Shown: positions 32,730 through 44,600 of the stretch, in pieces | Layout: every line of letters begins with the position of its first letter | Numbering within the stretch: the first letter of the stretch is position 1 | Assembly (NCBI GenBank): GCA_020284085.1 | Contig: JACEVL010000943.1 | Span: 97,501-161,500 of the forward strand | Reading direction: 5' to 3' | Source: Aporrectodea caliginosa | Lineage: Eukaryota > Annelida > Clitellata > Crassiclitellata > Lumbricidae | DNA: 64,000 nucleotides | The notes under the pieces: generated by a model | Database searches by the model: none | The model's input: only the letters and a program-made list of their open reading frames with translations | Told to the model about the DNA's origin: nothing | Program-made: the position numbers and the translations under genes

Positions 32730-33290
32730 TGTTATCTTTCCATCTCTAGTTCTCTTTCTCATTTCCCCTACCCATTCTGTTTCCCATTGACATTCCCAGT
32801 CTCACTTGAGCGGTATCCCTTCCTGTGACTCCTGTCTTCTTTCTATTTCGATGTTTGTTTCTTCTGTTTCTTCTTGATGACTAATTCACCTTTTATTCAT
32901 CTTTCGAACCCTTGGACTCCCAAGTTTTTCTTGCTTCTTTCCTTCTTCGAATTTCTCTCTATGTTTTCCGTTAGGCATTTCTCTTGTTCTTCTTCTTCTT
33001 TTTGAACTGTCGATTTAACAAATATCTCTGTTAATTCTAACTTCTCTGATTTCTCCTATCTCTTCTTATATTCGTTTCTGCTTTTTTTCAGTGTTACCGT
33101 TTCATCATGTTTTTCGTTCTCTACTGTTATTCCTTTCTTCTCATTTTCTTTCCCTCTCCCTTCTTGCTCTTTTTCCCGCTCTTTAGTTCTTTAGCTCATT
33201 AATTCTTAATTGTGCGACTTTACGTCTTCTTTTCCTTTATTCTCATCCGCTTTACATTCTTTTTCTTCTCGTTTTCTATTCTCTTTTGAT
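32730..33290. repeat. Pyrimidine-rich block (TTC/TCT)
   Basis: About 560 bp in which the plus strand is mostly T and C, with many TTCTTC and CTTTC runs, no fixed period and no coding sequence. Confidence 0.75.
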
Positions 33291-33364
33291 CACGAAAGAC
33301 GTATTCAGCAGTCTAGACATGGAATAGATCCAAGTGTTCGTCAGATGGAAGGCCCTAACAACTG

Positions 33365-33635
33365 GATGGGGGGGAGAGAGCGAGAGAGAAAGACAGACAG
33401 ACAGCGACAAGCCAGAGGGACAAAGACAGAGAGACAGAGACAGAGAGAGTCTGGAGATGAGAGAGAGGCAGACAGGCAGAGAGACAGAGGCATAGGCAGA
33501 GACAGAGAAAGAGTGACAGAGAGAGACAGAGAGAAAAAGAGAAAGAGAAGGCTTGGAGAGGAGAAGAGAGGAGACACAGACATAGACATAGACAGAGGCA
33601 AGATGAGAGAGAATGGACGAAAGAAAGAGATAGCA

Positions 33636-33682
<47 letters not shown>

Positions 33683-33910
33683 GGTTGGAGAGGAGAGAGA
33701 GACACAGACGGACAGAGACAGAGACATATACAGAGACAGAGGCAGAGGCAGAGGCTGAGGCAAGATGAGAGTGGACGAAAGAAAGAGACAGTAAGACAGA
33801 AAGAAATAGTCTGGAGAGGACAGGAAAGGAGAGGAGACAGAGACAGAGACAGAAACAGACACAAAGGTAGAGACAGAGACAGTGAGACAGAGAGAAAGAG
33901 AGAGAAGGCC
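33365..33910. repeat. GAGACAGA-type polypurine repeat
   Basis: About 545 bp of GACAGA/GAGA repeats, nearly all purine apart from scattered C, including a pure (GA)n run of about 37 bases near 33639-33676. It opens long Arg/Glu and Ser/Leu frames on opposite strands, which are artefacts. Confidence 0.95.
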
Positions 33911-33929
33911 TGGCGAACGCAGGCATGGT

Positions 33930-35920
33930 CATGGCTGCTGTAGGCTCTGCGCCCTTATATGTAGAGGTTTCTGCAGATCGATTGGATTGTACGCTAACTT
34001 AATCGAAGCGGAGAGGAATCGATTGGCATTGGGCGATGCCATCGCTTTGGCCGAATTCAATCTCTGCTAATTGCTACAAGGAATGCAATTACCTTCGCAT
34101 AAACGACGTCGATCCTAAATTCCTCGTTCGAGTGTCTTCGACAGCGAATTCCTCCAAATTCACTTATAAATAAATCTGTACAGGTAAAGGTCGTTTCGTC
34201 TAATCTAGCTTCAAGAAAACTCTTAGTGACAAAAATGTACTTCTTGTCTAGTGTCGTTTCCTCGACACTAGTGTCTGGGCAGACCTGTCACAATCGGGGA
34301 CGATCTCGGTTATTCTATTGTATTGTTATGGGGAGTTAACTACCTTGCTGGAGTAGATGCATGGTGAAAGTGTTCTCCGGTCGCTTGAAGTGATAGGCAG
34401 TGAGGCCAAGGTTTGGAGATTCACTGGACAAGACTGAACTGTCCATCTGGTCAGCTACTTTCAACGAATGCAGGTGATGTGCTGGAGTAAGTGGCGTAGC
34501 TATGAGGGGGCGAGTGGTGTGGTCTCCCCGGTCGGCTCTGACCAGAAGGCGGCGAAATGGGCGACAAAATGAAATTTTTATCATCTGTGCCCTAAACTGT
34601 AACGCTGATCATTTGAATGCAACGAATGCATATATGTCCAAAAAGTGCCAAAGATAGGTCTCCGATGAGAAACTTCAGACTATAAGCACTGTGTACACTG
34701 TACAGTTCTATAGGATTATCGAGTTTCCACTCCTAGATGAACTGACCCAGTCTCTCACAGTATCCCTCTCTTTGAAAGCTCACACATCGAATGTTATATA
34801 TTTGCGCTATATAATGTAGGCTCTATAATGGTCACTGCTGTCTTTAGTAGTCACGTATTCTTCTCTCTATATCCGACCACTCTCCCCATGCCTCTATTGC
34901 GCATGTTACATCAAAACATCCTCTGCCTTTGGGTTAACGAGCCACATATTCATGTCATCGATTAACGTTCAGCACATAACGTTTCACTCTGTGCTTCGTT
35001 AAAATTCAAACATCCATTAGGGAGGGCCGCTTGCCATTACTCGCCCCGTGCGCCAATATTCCTAGCTAGGTCAATGGCTGGAGGTAGGCTACTAGTGAAG
35101 GCATTCGTAAACCGTGGCCGTCAAAAACGACAAAGTGGATCCAGCGATCAAGAGTCAAGCCCGAATCGTTATCGCCAGATCGTTCATAGTCTGCCTGGGT
35201 GGATACAACATAAGTCGACCCAGCTAGAGTTTTAAATCGGTTGCAATGCGAATTACATCATCATCACCACCCAGTCTGTTGCCACATGGCCACAAGGGAT
35301 TAAGGGAACGCAACCGCCGTCGTCGTCATCATCATCGTCTTCGTCGTCATCATCATCGTTGTTGTTGCCATCAGATGGCTGTATCACAATATTCATTAAA
35401 ACGTCATTAATGACCTATCAAAAGCGCCATTTTAGAATCGTATTTAAGGCAATATAAATATATATATAAAAATATATATTCATAAAACTGCATATAATAT
35501 TTTATAAACGATGATCGAATCACAATTCCAAGATCTGTTGATATATCCCTGCATTTATTTGGATAAATTCGTATGCTAAGAACTATTGTCTTCTGGATAT
35601 CAACGTTTCGTCACGTCATTTGACATTATTACTCAGATAGAGTTGGTCTGTGTAAAACTGGTTTCGTAGAAGTTTCTATTAAACTTTTTAAAGCCTCGCA
35701 CTACATTCGGAAATATGCCTTTCTTATTTTGCTGAGACCATAATTATATGTTGAGATAATTCATAATTCTGGTTGACTTTGTTGTTGCTGCGATAACCTG
35801 CGATAACCTTGCTTTAGTTTGTCTATCATGATTTAGATAACTATGACCTAGCTTAAAGTCCACTGTGTACAACTGAAAGACTCTGTTATATGGCTGCATA
35901 ATTATGTTCGCTTAACATAA
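33930..35920. other. No gene recognised
   Basis: Only a CGTCGT/CATCATC trinucleotide repeat at 35310-35370 and an AT-rich (TATA)n patch near 35455-35485 stand out. Confidence 0.4.
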
Positions 35921-35946
35921 ATGAACTATGCAAGGCTATTACTTGC

Positions 35947-36494
35947 GTGGAGCGTAAGAATGAGAGTCATCTCAAGTGCTATACAGAGGAATGTTGTTCA
36001 TGTGCACCTGTTGAATCTTGGTTGCGTAAACATTGTTTAATCGATTTATTTCCATTCAACTGCCTCTCAAACAGTAAGGATTTCTTAAACACTGTATGTG
36101 ATAATAGTTCTAATTCTGAGCATACTATTGTGCTTGATGGGGGCAGGATCCTGGATATTTTCCCTGATGACTCCGATGGCCACCCCTCCTAAATGCAGAC
36201 CCTGAAATTAACCTCTTTGATGGTTAACTTGGCCCAGTGCCTATTCTACACCTGATTCTATGACCTCAAAACTAAATGCTGTTTCTCAATTCACCACTAT
36301 GCACTTGAACTGCAGAAGTATACTGTGTAAACTATCTGATGTTGGGGATCTATTAATTCAACTCCCTGTCTCCAAACTAGCTCTTACGGAGACTTGGCAT
36401 GATGCTGACTTGGTCGATACTGTAAATATACCTGGTTATCACTTTGTCCACAAGGTGGTGGGGTTGGAATACTAATAAGGTTTAATCCCTTCTG
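35947..36494 (+). mobile_element. LINE relic: ORF1 end and endonuclease start
   Basis: The plus strand reads a Cys/Ser-rich segment ending FPDDSDGHPS, then after a stop HLNCRSILCKLSDVGDLLIQ and LALTETWHDADL, the N-terminal signature of a LINE apurinic endonuclease (H-x-N-x-R-S and L-T-E-T-W). It continues with IPGY and breaks off where the hAT-like MITE starts at 36495. Confidence 0.75.
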
Positions 36495-36688
36495 CAGTGG
36501 CGGCGCCAGGGGGTAGGGGTGGCTTAGCCCCCCCTAACTGCGGCTCAGCACCCCCCCCCAAGTGGGAAATCACTGCAAATCACAGGGAGGTAAACTACTA
36601 GGTAAACTACTTGATCTGTATGGAGGAGGCACAAAAGGGAAGGCCTTGGAGCTTTAGCCCCCAACCTGAAATCCTGGCGCCCCCACTG
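36495..36688. mobile_element. hAT-like MITE, 194 bp
   Basis: Ends CAGTGGCGGCGCCAGGG and CCTGGCGCCCCCACTG. Flanks are CCCTTCTG and CCCTCCTG, an 8-bp duplication with one mismatch. A relative lies inverted at 41454-41612. It interrupts the LINE endonuclease relic. Confidence 0.85.
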
Positions 36689-36899
36689 CCCTCCTGGGTC
36701 TTTCTTTGTTACCAGCTTTGTTCTTGAAAATTCATTTGTATCTGCCTTGATCTGTATGTGTGGTCACAGTAAAAAGATTTTATTTGATTTCGTTTATTCT
36801 TTCGGGGTTATGTGTGTGTTTATATGTTTATCGCCGTCTTTTTCTATTGACTCGAGTCTACATCTATTTGCCTTGATCAGGTTTTGTATTTAACATAAC

Positions 36900-37115
36900 A
36901 AAACATAAACGAACATTTGTAAGGCGCAACTTCAAGGAAAACTCATCAGTAGCGCTCCCGACCCAACAAGGAGAAGCCTAGTGTTCAGCAGAGAAAAAGA
37001 GGCTGACTAGCTCAGCTCTAGTTTTATGAGGAAGGTTGTTGCAGGCCACGGGGGAGGGACAGAAATTCTTGGTCCCCACGCAGAGCAGTCACGGGCCTCT
37101 AAACTATCTTAGGCT
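36900..37115 (-). mobile_element. LINE 3'-end relic
   Basis: On the minus strand the AAGTTGCGCCTTACAAATGTTC motif (a variant of the local LINE terminus) precedes an AT-rich tail. The upstream part retains GGAGCGCTACTGATGAG. No frame left. Confidence 0.5.
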
Positions 37116-37119
37116 TTAT

Positions 37120-38600
37120 GAGAAAATTAAAAAAAGAAATTGAAATAATAAACGTTCGGGTATGACCATACGAGATTATATTTTTTATATAACTATGATT
37201 TTCTTCAATTGTTAAATTGAAAAATTTCAAATTTATGCTAATCAAAAGCAACTTTTCTAGACATAGCTGCAGCAAAATCGTTTATTATATTTTTAAAATA
37301 AATTTATTGCTGGCCCAGTCCGGACCCCTAGAAGTCGCCAGACCCCTGTGCATTTGCCCCTCCCCCACTGCCCCCTCTCGGCGGGTCTGTTCCAGGCCAC
37401 TGGACCGACGACGTTTTATGTTTTATCTGTTCCAATCTGTCAGCAAAAGGTTTGAGTTTGTTTCCGTATTTCTTCTTCGCAGTCCTTCCATTTGTACCTG
37501 TTTGCCTGCGACGCCTTGAGGCGTTGAAGGCAAAATGGATTTCATATTCTCTCTCAGTTCAGTCGACGACATAAGCCAATGGAACTGTCGCCTAGCGAGT
37601 GCTCGAGAAACGACGACAGCTGCAGTCAGGACGCAATCTACTTTGCCGTCGGCTTTCTATCCAGCTTCTTATGCGTTTGAAGCTGATTGCAACCGACAAC
37701 ATCAGAAACGACGCCGTTTCTGACTCAGAAACAACCCCCAGCTCAGCTAGCCTATCTCGTTCCTACATTGTCTGTCTATCTGTATATTTGGTTATCTGGT
37801 CGGCTGGATGTCTTTCTCTCCGTCTGCCATTGTGCATTAATTAATTAATTAATTTTGTACTTCTTGCTACAGTCGGCCTAATAAGAAATTATAATTGTTC
37901 TTTTCACACATTCTGTTTCTGTCTCAATCTCTGTTCCCTGTGAATCTTTTGCACTGTGGCGTCCTACTTAAAGGCTGCCTTCAGTAGACTAAGTAGACCG
38001 TCGTGTGTAGTAAGAGATATAAATAGGACCGGTTGCTCTTCCCACGTGGCACCATTTGTGCTGTTCGGAGTGCTCCGTAAATGAAGATGACGACTATTAC
38101 GATTGCTATGATGTAGGTACAAAGATGACGAGGGTGTTTTATATCGGTTTCCTAATAACAAGACATGACTCATGTCAGTGATTAGAGCATGTTGTTCGAA
38201 ACGCCTACAGCAATTCGCCCATCGTCCAGTCCACACATTCAGAGCACAAAACTGCGATAGACAACTCAACCGCTCATATGCACTGTGAATATAGGACAAT
38301 GTGCAGTAGCAGTTTCAGTTTAACGACACTGTGATAACTCAGATCATTAGCGTCGCCCTCCTCCTTCATTCAGTCTTAGAACTGGCACTGCCAGAGCACA
38401 AACAGTGGCTGAGTTATAGGTGAATATCGCAATTTCGAGGACATTATATATATGTAATGGTCAGTAAATAGAAGTCCAAACCACTACAGTTACAATGGCA
38501 ACTGGTGGCAATTAAATAGCGAAACGCTTTTTCTGTTCGTCATTGATTCTGGTGCCTGGACTGGAGTGATGTCAAGACGCCGTGTGTCTTGCAATCTACG
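37120..38600. other. No gene recognised
   Basis: A Pro/Arg-rich open frame near 37320-37515 and others are unsupported by splice sites or homology. A TTAATTAATTAATTAAT run lies at about 37838-37854. Confidence 0.35.
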
Positions 38601-38623
38601 AGGAGCTAGGGACTGCAGCGTTG

Positions 38624-38852
38624 AATGGTGGTGGTAGTGGTGGTGGTGGTGGTGGTGGTGGTGGTGGTGGTGGTGGTGGTGGTGGTGGTGGTGGTGGTGG
38701 TAATGGTGGTGGTGGTGGTGGTGGTGGTGGTGGTGGTGGTGGTGGTGGTGGTGGTGGTGGTGGTGGTGGTGGTGGTGGTGGTGGTGGTGGTGGTGGTGGT
38801 GGTGGTGGTGGTGGTGGTGGTGGTGGTGGTGGTGGTGGTGGTGGTGGTGGTG
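38624..38852. repeat. (GGT)n microsatellite, about 229 bp
   Basis: About 76 GGT triplets, interrupted by a few variant units (GTAGTG near 38634 and AAT near 38701). The plus strand is G-rich enough to form G-quadruplexes. The poly-Gly, poly-Val, poly-Pro and poly-Thr frames across it are artefacts. Confidence 0.98.
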
Positions 38853-39099
38853 TAGTGTTCCCGTGGTCGTTGTTCCACGTCTTCAATCGATTCTGCTCGG
38901 TCGAGAAACTCTGAACACAGTATCATGAATCTGTCAGCTCCAGATGAGCACATGTTGTTGGGCGCAGTGGGTGAGCATCAGACTGCTACTGGAAACATAT
39001 TTCCTGTCATCCCAACAATGTTTGCTAAATGTCTATGAACGTTTTGTTCTTAATAACCATAACCCATAACCAAATGATAATTAATTATATTTAACATAA

Positions 39100-39165
39100 T
39101 TTATTTCCAGCGCCTCTGATTAGTTTCTCTCAAAGTGGCGCTATATAAATGTTCAATTACATATA
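39100..39165 (+). mobile_element. LINE 3'-terminus relic, plus strand
   Basis: Reads AAAGTGGCGCTATATAAATG followed by TTCAATTACATA, the same terminus as the minus-strand copies at 25.8 and 53.6 kb. Only the last few tens of bases remain recognisable. Confidence 0.5.
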
Positions 39166-40374
39166 GAATAACAATTTAGTGGTATAAAAATAAAATTCCC
39201 ACACGAAAGCTTTATGAAAGTAGGATGTGAGTCGTCAGACAGTGACTTTCCGAATGCGGATGTTTGATGATACGCAGTGTGAATATCGAACGTTTGTCTT
39301 TCCCAGAGATAAACTCGAATTTCATGAGGCAAAGCAAAGAGTAAAATTCTTTGAACTAAGTTAGGGCTGTTAGGCGAACAATATCGCCCAGATAAACGGT
39401 ATTTCGGATCAACATTTGACAAATTGTATAATAATTAGGCCTAATGTTAATTATTTTAATGAGCGTCCAGAACTCGATAACTTGTCTAAATTTACAACAG
39501 CCTACCACGATTATTTTAATTTATGGATTAATCCATAAATAGATTTTGGAAACTTAGTCTATAGATCAAGATACATCATTTCTATATGGCTTTGTGATAA
39601 CGTATGATAACCGTTATAGGCCTACTGATTTCAAAACACTCAGGAAGTCCGAAAGTTGCCCAATTTCCCAGAACTATTAATAACGAAAACTTATGTCTGA
39701 CCCACTAATTAAATTAATCAGACTGAGCAGAACTCGACACAGACAAACAGTCAATCGCTGTTGGAAAAGTTTCCCTCTGTTCTTTGAGCTTGGACGAAAT
39801 CGTTTTCAGTCATATTTTTTATTATAATTATAATTATAGATAAAATTATATTAATTATAATTAATTATAGTAATTGTAATAGGCCTGACGCAACTTTCGT
39901 AGCGTCAGGCGTCAAAACTATCATAAGTTTAGTCGTCTTGACATCTATCTATCTAGTATAGCGCGAAGTGAGACAGGCAGAAAGTTGAATTAGTAAAAAA
40001 GCCAAAACTATACAGACCTCTAGGATTTCGGAAAATATAAACTTTTCGAAAAAGGCAAATGCGTTACAAAGTAAATTTCAAACTTTGTTCTGAAGCCATT
40101 AGACGAGATGTATACAAAGCTTAGAATAGAAACATAGCAGTTGAAGGATTATCCAGTAATTGGAATATATAAAACTTGAATTAAATGAACGCGACCCTGT
40201 AGTAAAATCAAAGACATGATTTGATAGAGCGATACGGTAGTTGGGCTCAATCTTTCTGCAGGTCAGGTAGGCCGACTGTTTAGATGCGAGAAGGGAATGC
40301 ATGCAGTTGGTCCGTCTAAGCCCAACTAATACCATGTGCAGCCAAGTCTTTAGCTACAAATTCAGAACATTCAT

Positions 40375-40678
40375 CAGCTCAGAACACTACTGGCTCAGAA
40401 CATTCAGTGGATCAGAACATTGCAGGCTCAAAAACATTCAGTGTATGAGAACATTGCTGGCTCAGAACATTCAGTGGATCAGAACATTGCTGGCTCAGAA
40501 CATTCAGTGTATGAGAACATTGCAGGCTCAGAACATTCAGTGTATCAGAACATTGCTGGCTCAGAACATTCAGTGGATCAGAACATTGCTGGCTCAGAAC
40601 ATTCAGTGGATCAGAACACTGCTGACTCAGAATATTTAGTGGATCAGAACATTTACTGGCTGAGAACATTTAATGGCT
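40375..40678. repeat. 33-bp minisatellite
   Basis: About nine units of CAGAACATTGCTGGCTCAGA plus ACATTCAGTGGAT, with GTATGA/GTATCA/GGATCA variants. Each unit holds two CAGAACATT boxes. The 33-bp length is a multiple of three, so frames stay open on both strands. No homology to a known protein. Confidence 0.95.
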
Positions 40679-41453
40679 AATTCATATTCTCAACAATGTC
40701 AACATACGCATTTGCTGAAGTATGACTAAGCCTAGATATAAATCATCTAGGGTTGGTTTAGTCTTCTGAAATACACTGTCGCACAGTAAATAATTTAAGC
40801 GCTGTAGGCCTACTGCTGTTGTCAAGGCAAACATGTTAAGGCTTTACGTCCTTGTTTGAATTGCGCAGAATTCTGTTTTATGACAGTTTTTTTAGTAACC
40901 ATTTATTGACAGAACAGCTCAGAGACCAAATAGCACAATGATTGATGGTCGAAAGGTCAACCCAAAGGGTCAATGGGACCCGTTACGGCTGAGTTGATCT
41001 ATTTTAAGGAAATTTTTAACAGCGCATTTATTGTCTTACATGCATAAAAAGGAGCAGTGCAAACACAAAATGTACTGTGAATGTACTTTTGTAAATGTAA
41101 ATTACTTACTTATTTACTTTATGGGTCCTTAATACACAACTGAGACGAACACGGATATGTTTAAAGCTTAATACACAAGAAGTCTTTAAGTTTTAACCGT
41201 ATACGCAGAATAAGGTTTGCTATATTTTTAGCGTCATTTGAAAGACTATTCTGTAGCCTTTGAGGGCTATAGAGTTCGTCTTCTGCTCTCTTCAGTTGCC
41301 ATCATAAACCTAGCGTCTTCGGATACCTTCGTCTACTCTATTGCAATCTTTCGTAAGATGGCATTGGTAAAATGAGCAGTAGGACAGTTGGGCACCTTGC
41401 ATGGCTACCATACAGTTCAATTCAATTCCTGTAATAACTTGTGATCATCTGTT

Positions 41454-41612
41454 CCATTGCCGGCGCCAGGATTTCAGGTTTGGGGGCTAAAGCTCCTAAA
41501 CCTTCCCTTTTGTCCCCTCTTCCTTGTGATTTGCAGTGGTTTCCCACTTTGAGGGGGCTGATTCGCAGTTTGGAGGGCTTAGCCCCCCCCTATCCCCCTG
41601 GCGCCGCCCCTG
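41454..41612. mobile_element. hAT-like MITE, 159 bp
   Basis: An inverted relative of the element at 36495-36688: starts CATTGCCGGCGCCAGGATTT and ends CCCCCTGGCGCCGCCCCTG, with the shared GGGGGCTAAAGCTCC motif. Flanks ATCTGTTC and ATCTTTCA suggest a decayed 8-bp duplication. Confidence 0.75.
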
Positions 41613-41639
41613 ATCTTTCATACTATGACTTGTAATCAT

Positions 41640-44600
41640 ACTGCTTTCATGCCAGTTTGAATCAATAAACGAAGATTATTATTATTATAGGCATCCCTGT
41701 AATGAACAACCTGCATGCCAAGGCGTAACTTTGCTCCACAGAGAGGCAATGGCTACTTTCCCCCTCCGTACGATAAGATGAATTAATCCAATTTGTGCAG
41801 CATAAAATAAGAAATAAGTAACCTAACGTGAAGCCAACTCTCAGCATTGCGATAGTTAAGCATGCAAGAATACACCGCCATTAATTACTGTCGTTGAAAC
41901 CAAAATAGCGTTGTCATGTCACAAAATATTCAGCACAGAGCCAAAGAGTAGTGATGACCATTTTTACACAATAACAAAAGTTACGCATTTGCTTGTATGC
42001 GCCTATACTTGTACATGTGACGGACGGACGGATGGATAAATGAACGGACGGATGGACGACCATTCCATTCCATGCCTCCATTCCACATGCTTCGATGTGG
42101 AATGGAGGCATGACAACTCGTCATTTCGTTGTCAGCTGAATCGACTATAAATCTCTGGTTCTTCGTCAGAGGTCGCTGTACTGCGCATACAGATGCAATC
42201 ATCCTTTGCTAATCGCTTCTCGGCGGAGATGTTGGGCTTCAAGCATTACGAACGCAAATCTTCGGTTTAGTAATTATTTACGCATAACTAACTTAACTTG
42301 ACAAGAAAGTTACCTGCATTTGATAGCAATTTTCGGCGCCATGCGTAAGGGTAACATCCTGACTAAGCTAAATGCAGAAAGAGACAGACAGACAAACAGA
42401 GACAGACAGAGACAGAGGGGATGAAGAAGATGCCAGAATATATGAAGGCTTGATGCAGCTCAAATATTTTAATTGGTTCTTGCAGAGGATGAGGAACGGT
42501 TTCTCTTGATCTTCCTTTGTTACTTTCCAGCTAAGGCCTAAAGAAACGTTTGCAAGTTGGAATAAAATTACAGATATTAAGTTACCTATCTCCATTGATA
42601 GGCGCGAGTCTTGTCAAATTGGCATCAAACAACCTAATCCATCAATTACATATATACATATTACATACACACATTCACACAGACAATCAGATAGAAAGAC
42701 ATACACAAAGGCACAGGCAAAGAGACAAAGACAGAAAATGCACAATATGTGCATGCGGTCTATTGCGACCTTCCGCAAGCAGACTATATTTATAATATCC
42801 ATACAAAGGTCTTCTTGATCTCTAAATAGGAAAATGAATTGGCTGAGAAATGTGACGTGATCAGGAAGTCATCTAAACGCACAGATAAATGTCAGCAAAC
42901 TGGAATGTTGCGCTACGTTCAGTCCTACTGCACCGCTTTTGTGACACCATTTCCCTCCCTCCCTCCCTCCCTCTCTTCTTGCTTTCTAAACTCTACGGTT
43001 TCTGTTGTTTCTTTCCGTATTCGCATGTTCGTTTGTTCATCTGCCGCTGCTTCCTTTGCTCTTTCCATCGATAAGCTCTTTAGTCTTCCATGCCTGCTTT
43101 CCTCGACGTGATTTCAACTGCGCTGGGCATAACGTTGTACGACTGGCGCCAAATGAATCCAGTCTGAGAAGCAATAACTTCCGGTGGACACCACAGCTGT
43201 CACTGCTACTACTGTTGTCAATGTCAATGCTGCTGCTGTTGCAGACACCGATGCCACTGCTGTCGCTGCCACAGCCGCAGCTACAGCAGAACATCTAAAG
43301 AGATATCGAATTAGGAAATGCGAATTGGACAGCTGCCCTGCCCAGTGCCCAGCTCAACGGAAAGCCAGACTGGCGGATTGACTGATGAATGAAGGCCACC
43401 CATATGGACTCCCCACCCTCCATCAAGGCATCCCCCTTTCGCTCTGCCTTCTTTTTAATCTGTTCCAAGGGAATTCCTGTTGTGCCATTAAAACAATGAG
43501 CGCTTAAATTTGCGCAGGCAATATGCGTCAATTCAATTTCTACCCTAGATGTTCTTAATTGGGTATACTTCCTTTGGGCATACTTTCAGTTTAGTAGCTT
43601 AGCAGATATAATGTGTAATAATATGCATTTGGGTTTGTTCGACTTGGTCATGCATACTGCATAGTCCGAACATAAATAATCGAATTCTTGAAGTTTAACT
43701 GGTCCATATAATTTTATGCGCCTCAATGAAAGTGAAGACGTCCTACTGAATGCCTCTGTATGTCCGTGCCTAAATGTAGCTTTAATCCACAGGTGGATAG
43801 TCTGCTATAATTTACCTAACGACGTTGGATGTAATTAGTAAAATTAATACTCCGGACCAAATGCAAATTTCCTGTGTTTCAAGGCAAAACTCTGCTCGCA
43901 TTCTGTGGATTGCATCGATTGCAGAGAGACTCATGACAATAAAAAAGAGATTTTGTCATTTTAAAAAGACCTTTTTAGCCCTTGGTCTTCTATTGGTGAT
44001 TGTTCTTTATGCATGAGACTAAATGACCGACTGAAATCCATGTTCTATCGCTTCTTGACTTATTACTCACACACTGACTCACTAACTTACTAACTCGCTC
44101 GCTCACCCACTCATTCACTCACTTGCTCACTCGCCAATTCACTCACTCATTCTTTAAATCGCTAACTTGCACGTTCACTCACTCGATGAGCAGGCAGACG
44201 TGGATAATAACAAATGAAGACAGACTGGTTGACGTCGATGAAATGTCGTTGTGAGTGCAGCACCTGCATCAGCAGCCGAATAGAGAGAGGGAGGTTCTTG
44301 GCATTGGATTCATCGATCGTGCACTGGATGAAACGAGTCTTCTTCATCTCATCGATCTGTCTCAGATTCCGTCATCTTCTTTCCTCTCTACTTCCCTATA
44401 TAGCAGTCTGCAGCCTATCTAACTGCACTCAGGGCTTCGTCTGATTACAAGCCCTTTCATGTCTTTTTGCTTCTCTGCTGTCCCTCCTCATATCTGTTAT
44501 GTTGGTTCTCTAATGAAGGGTTACTGTAAGCGGACGAAGAACAACCATCTCAGATACGTAGGCATGTATGTGCGTATGTATGCACTGTAATGTAGGCTGT

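Noticed and set aside
33276..33932. Long Ser/Leu-rich and Arg/Glu-rich open frames on opposite strands
   Set aside because: They are translations of the GAGACAGA repeat. No start context, splice sites or domain.
38582..38953. Poly-Gly, poly-Val, poly-Pro and poly-Thr open frames
   Set aside because: All arise from the (GGT)n microsatellite read in different frames.
40301..40680. CRISPR-like array of direct repeats
   Set aside because: Units abut with no unique spacers and the genome is eukaryotic. It is a minisatellite.
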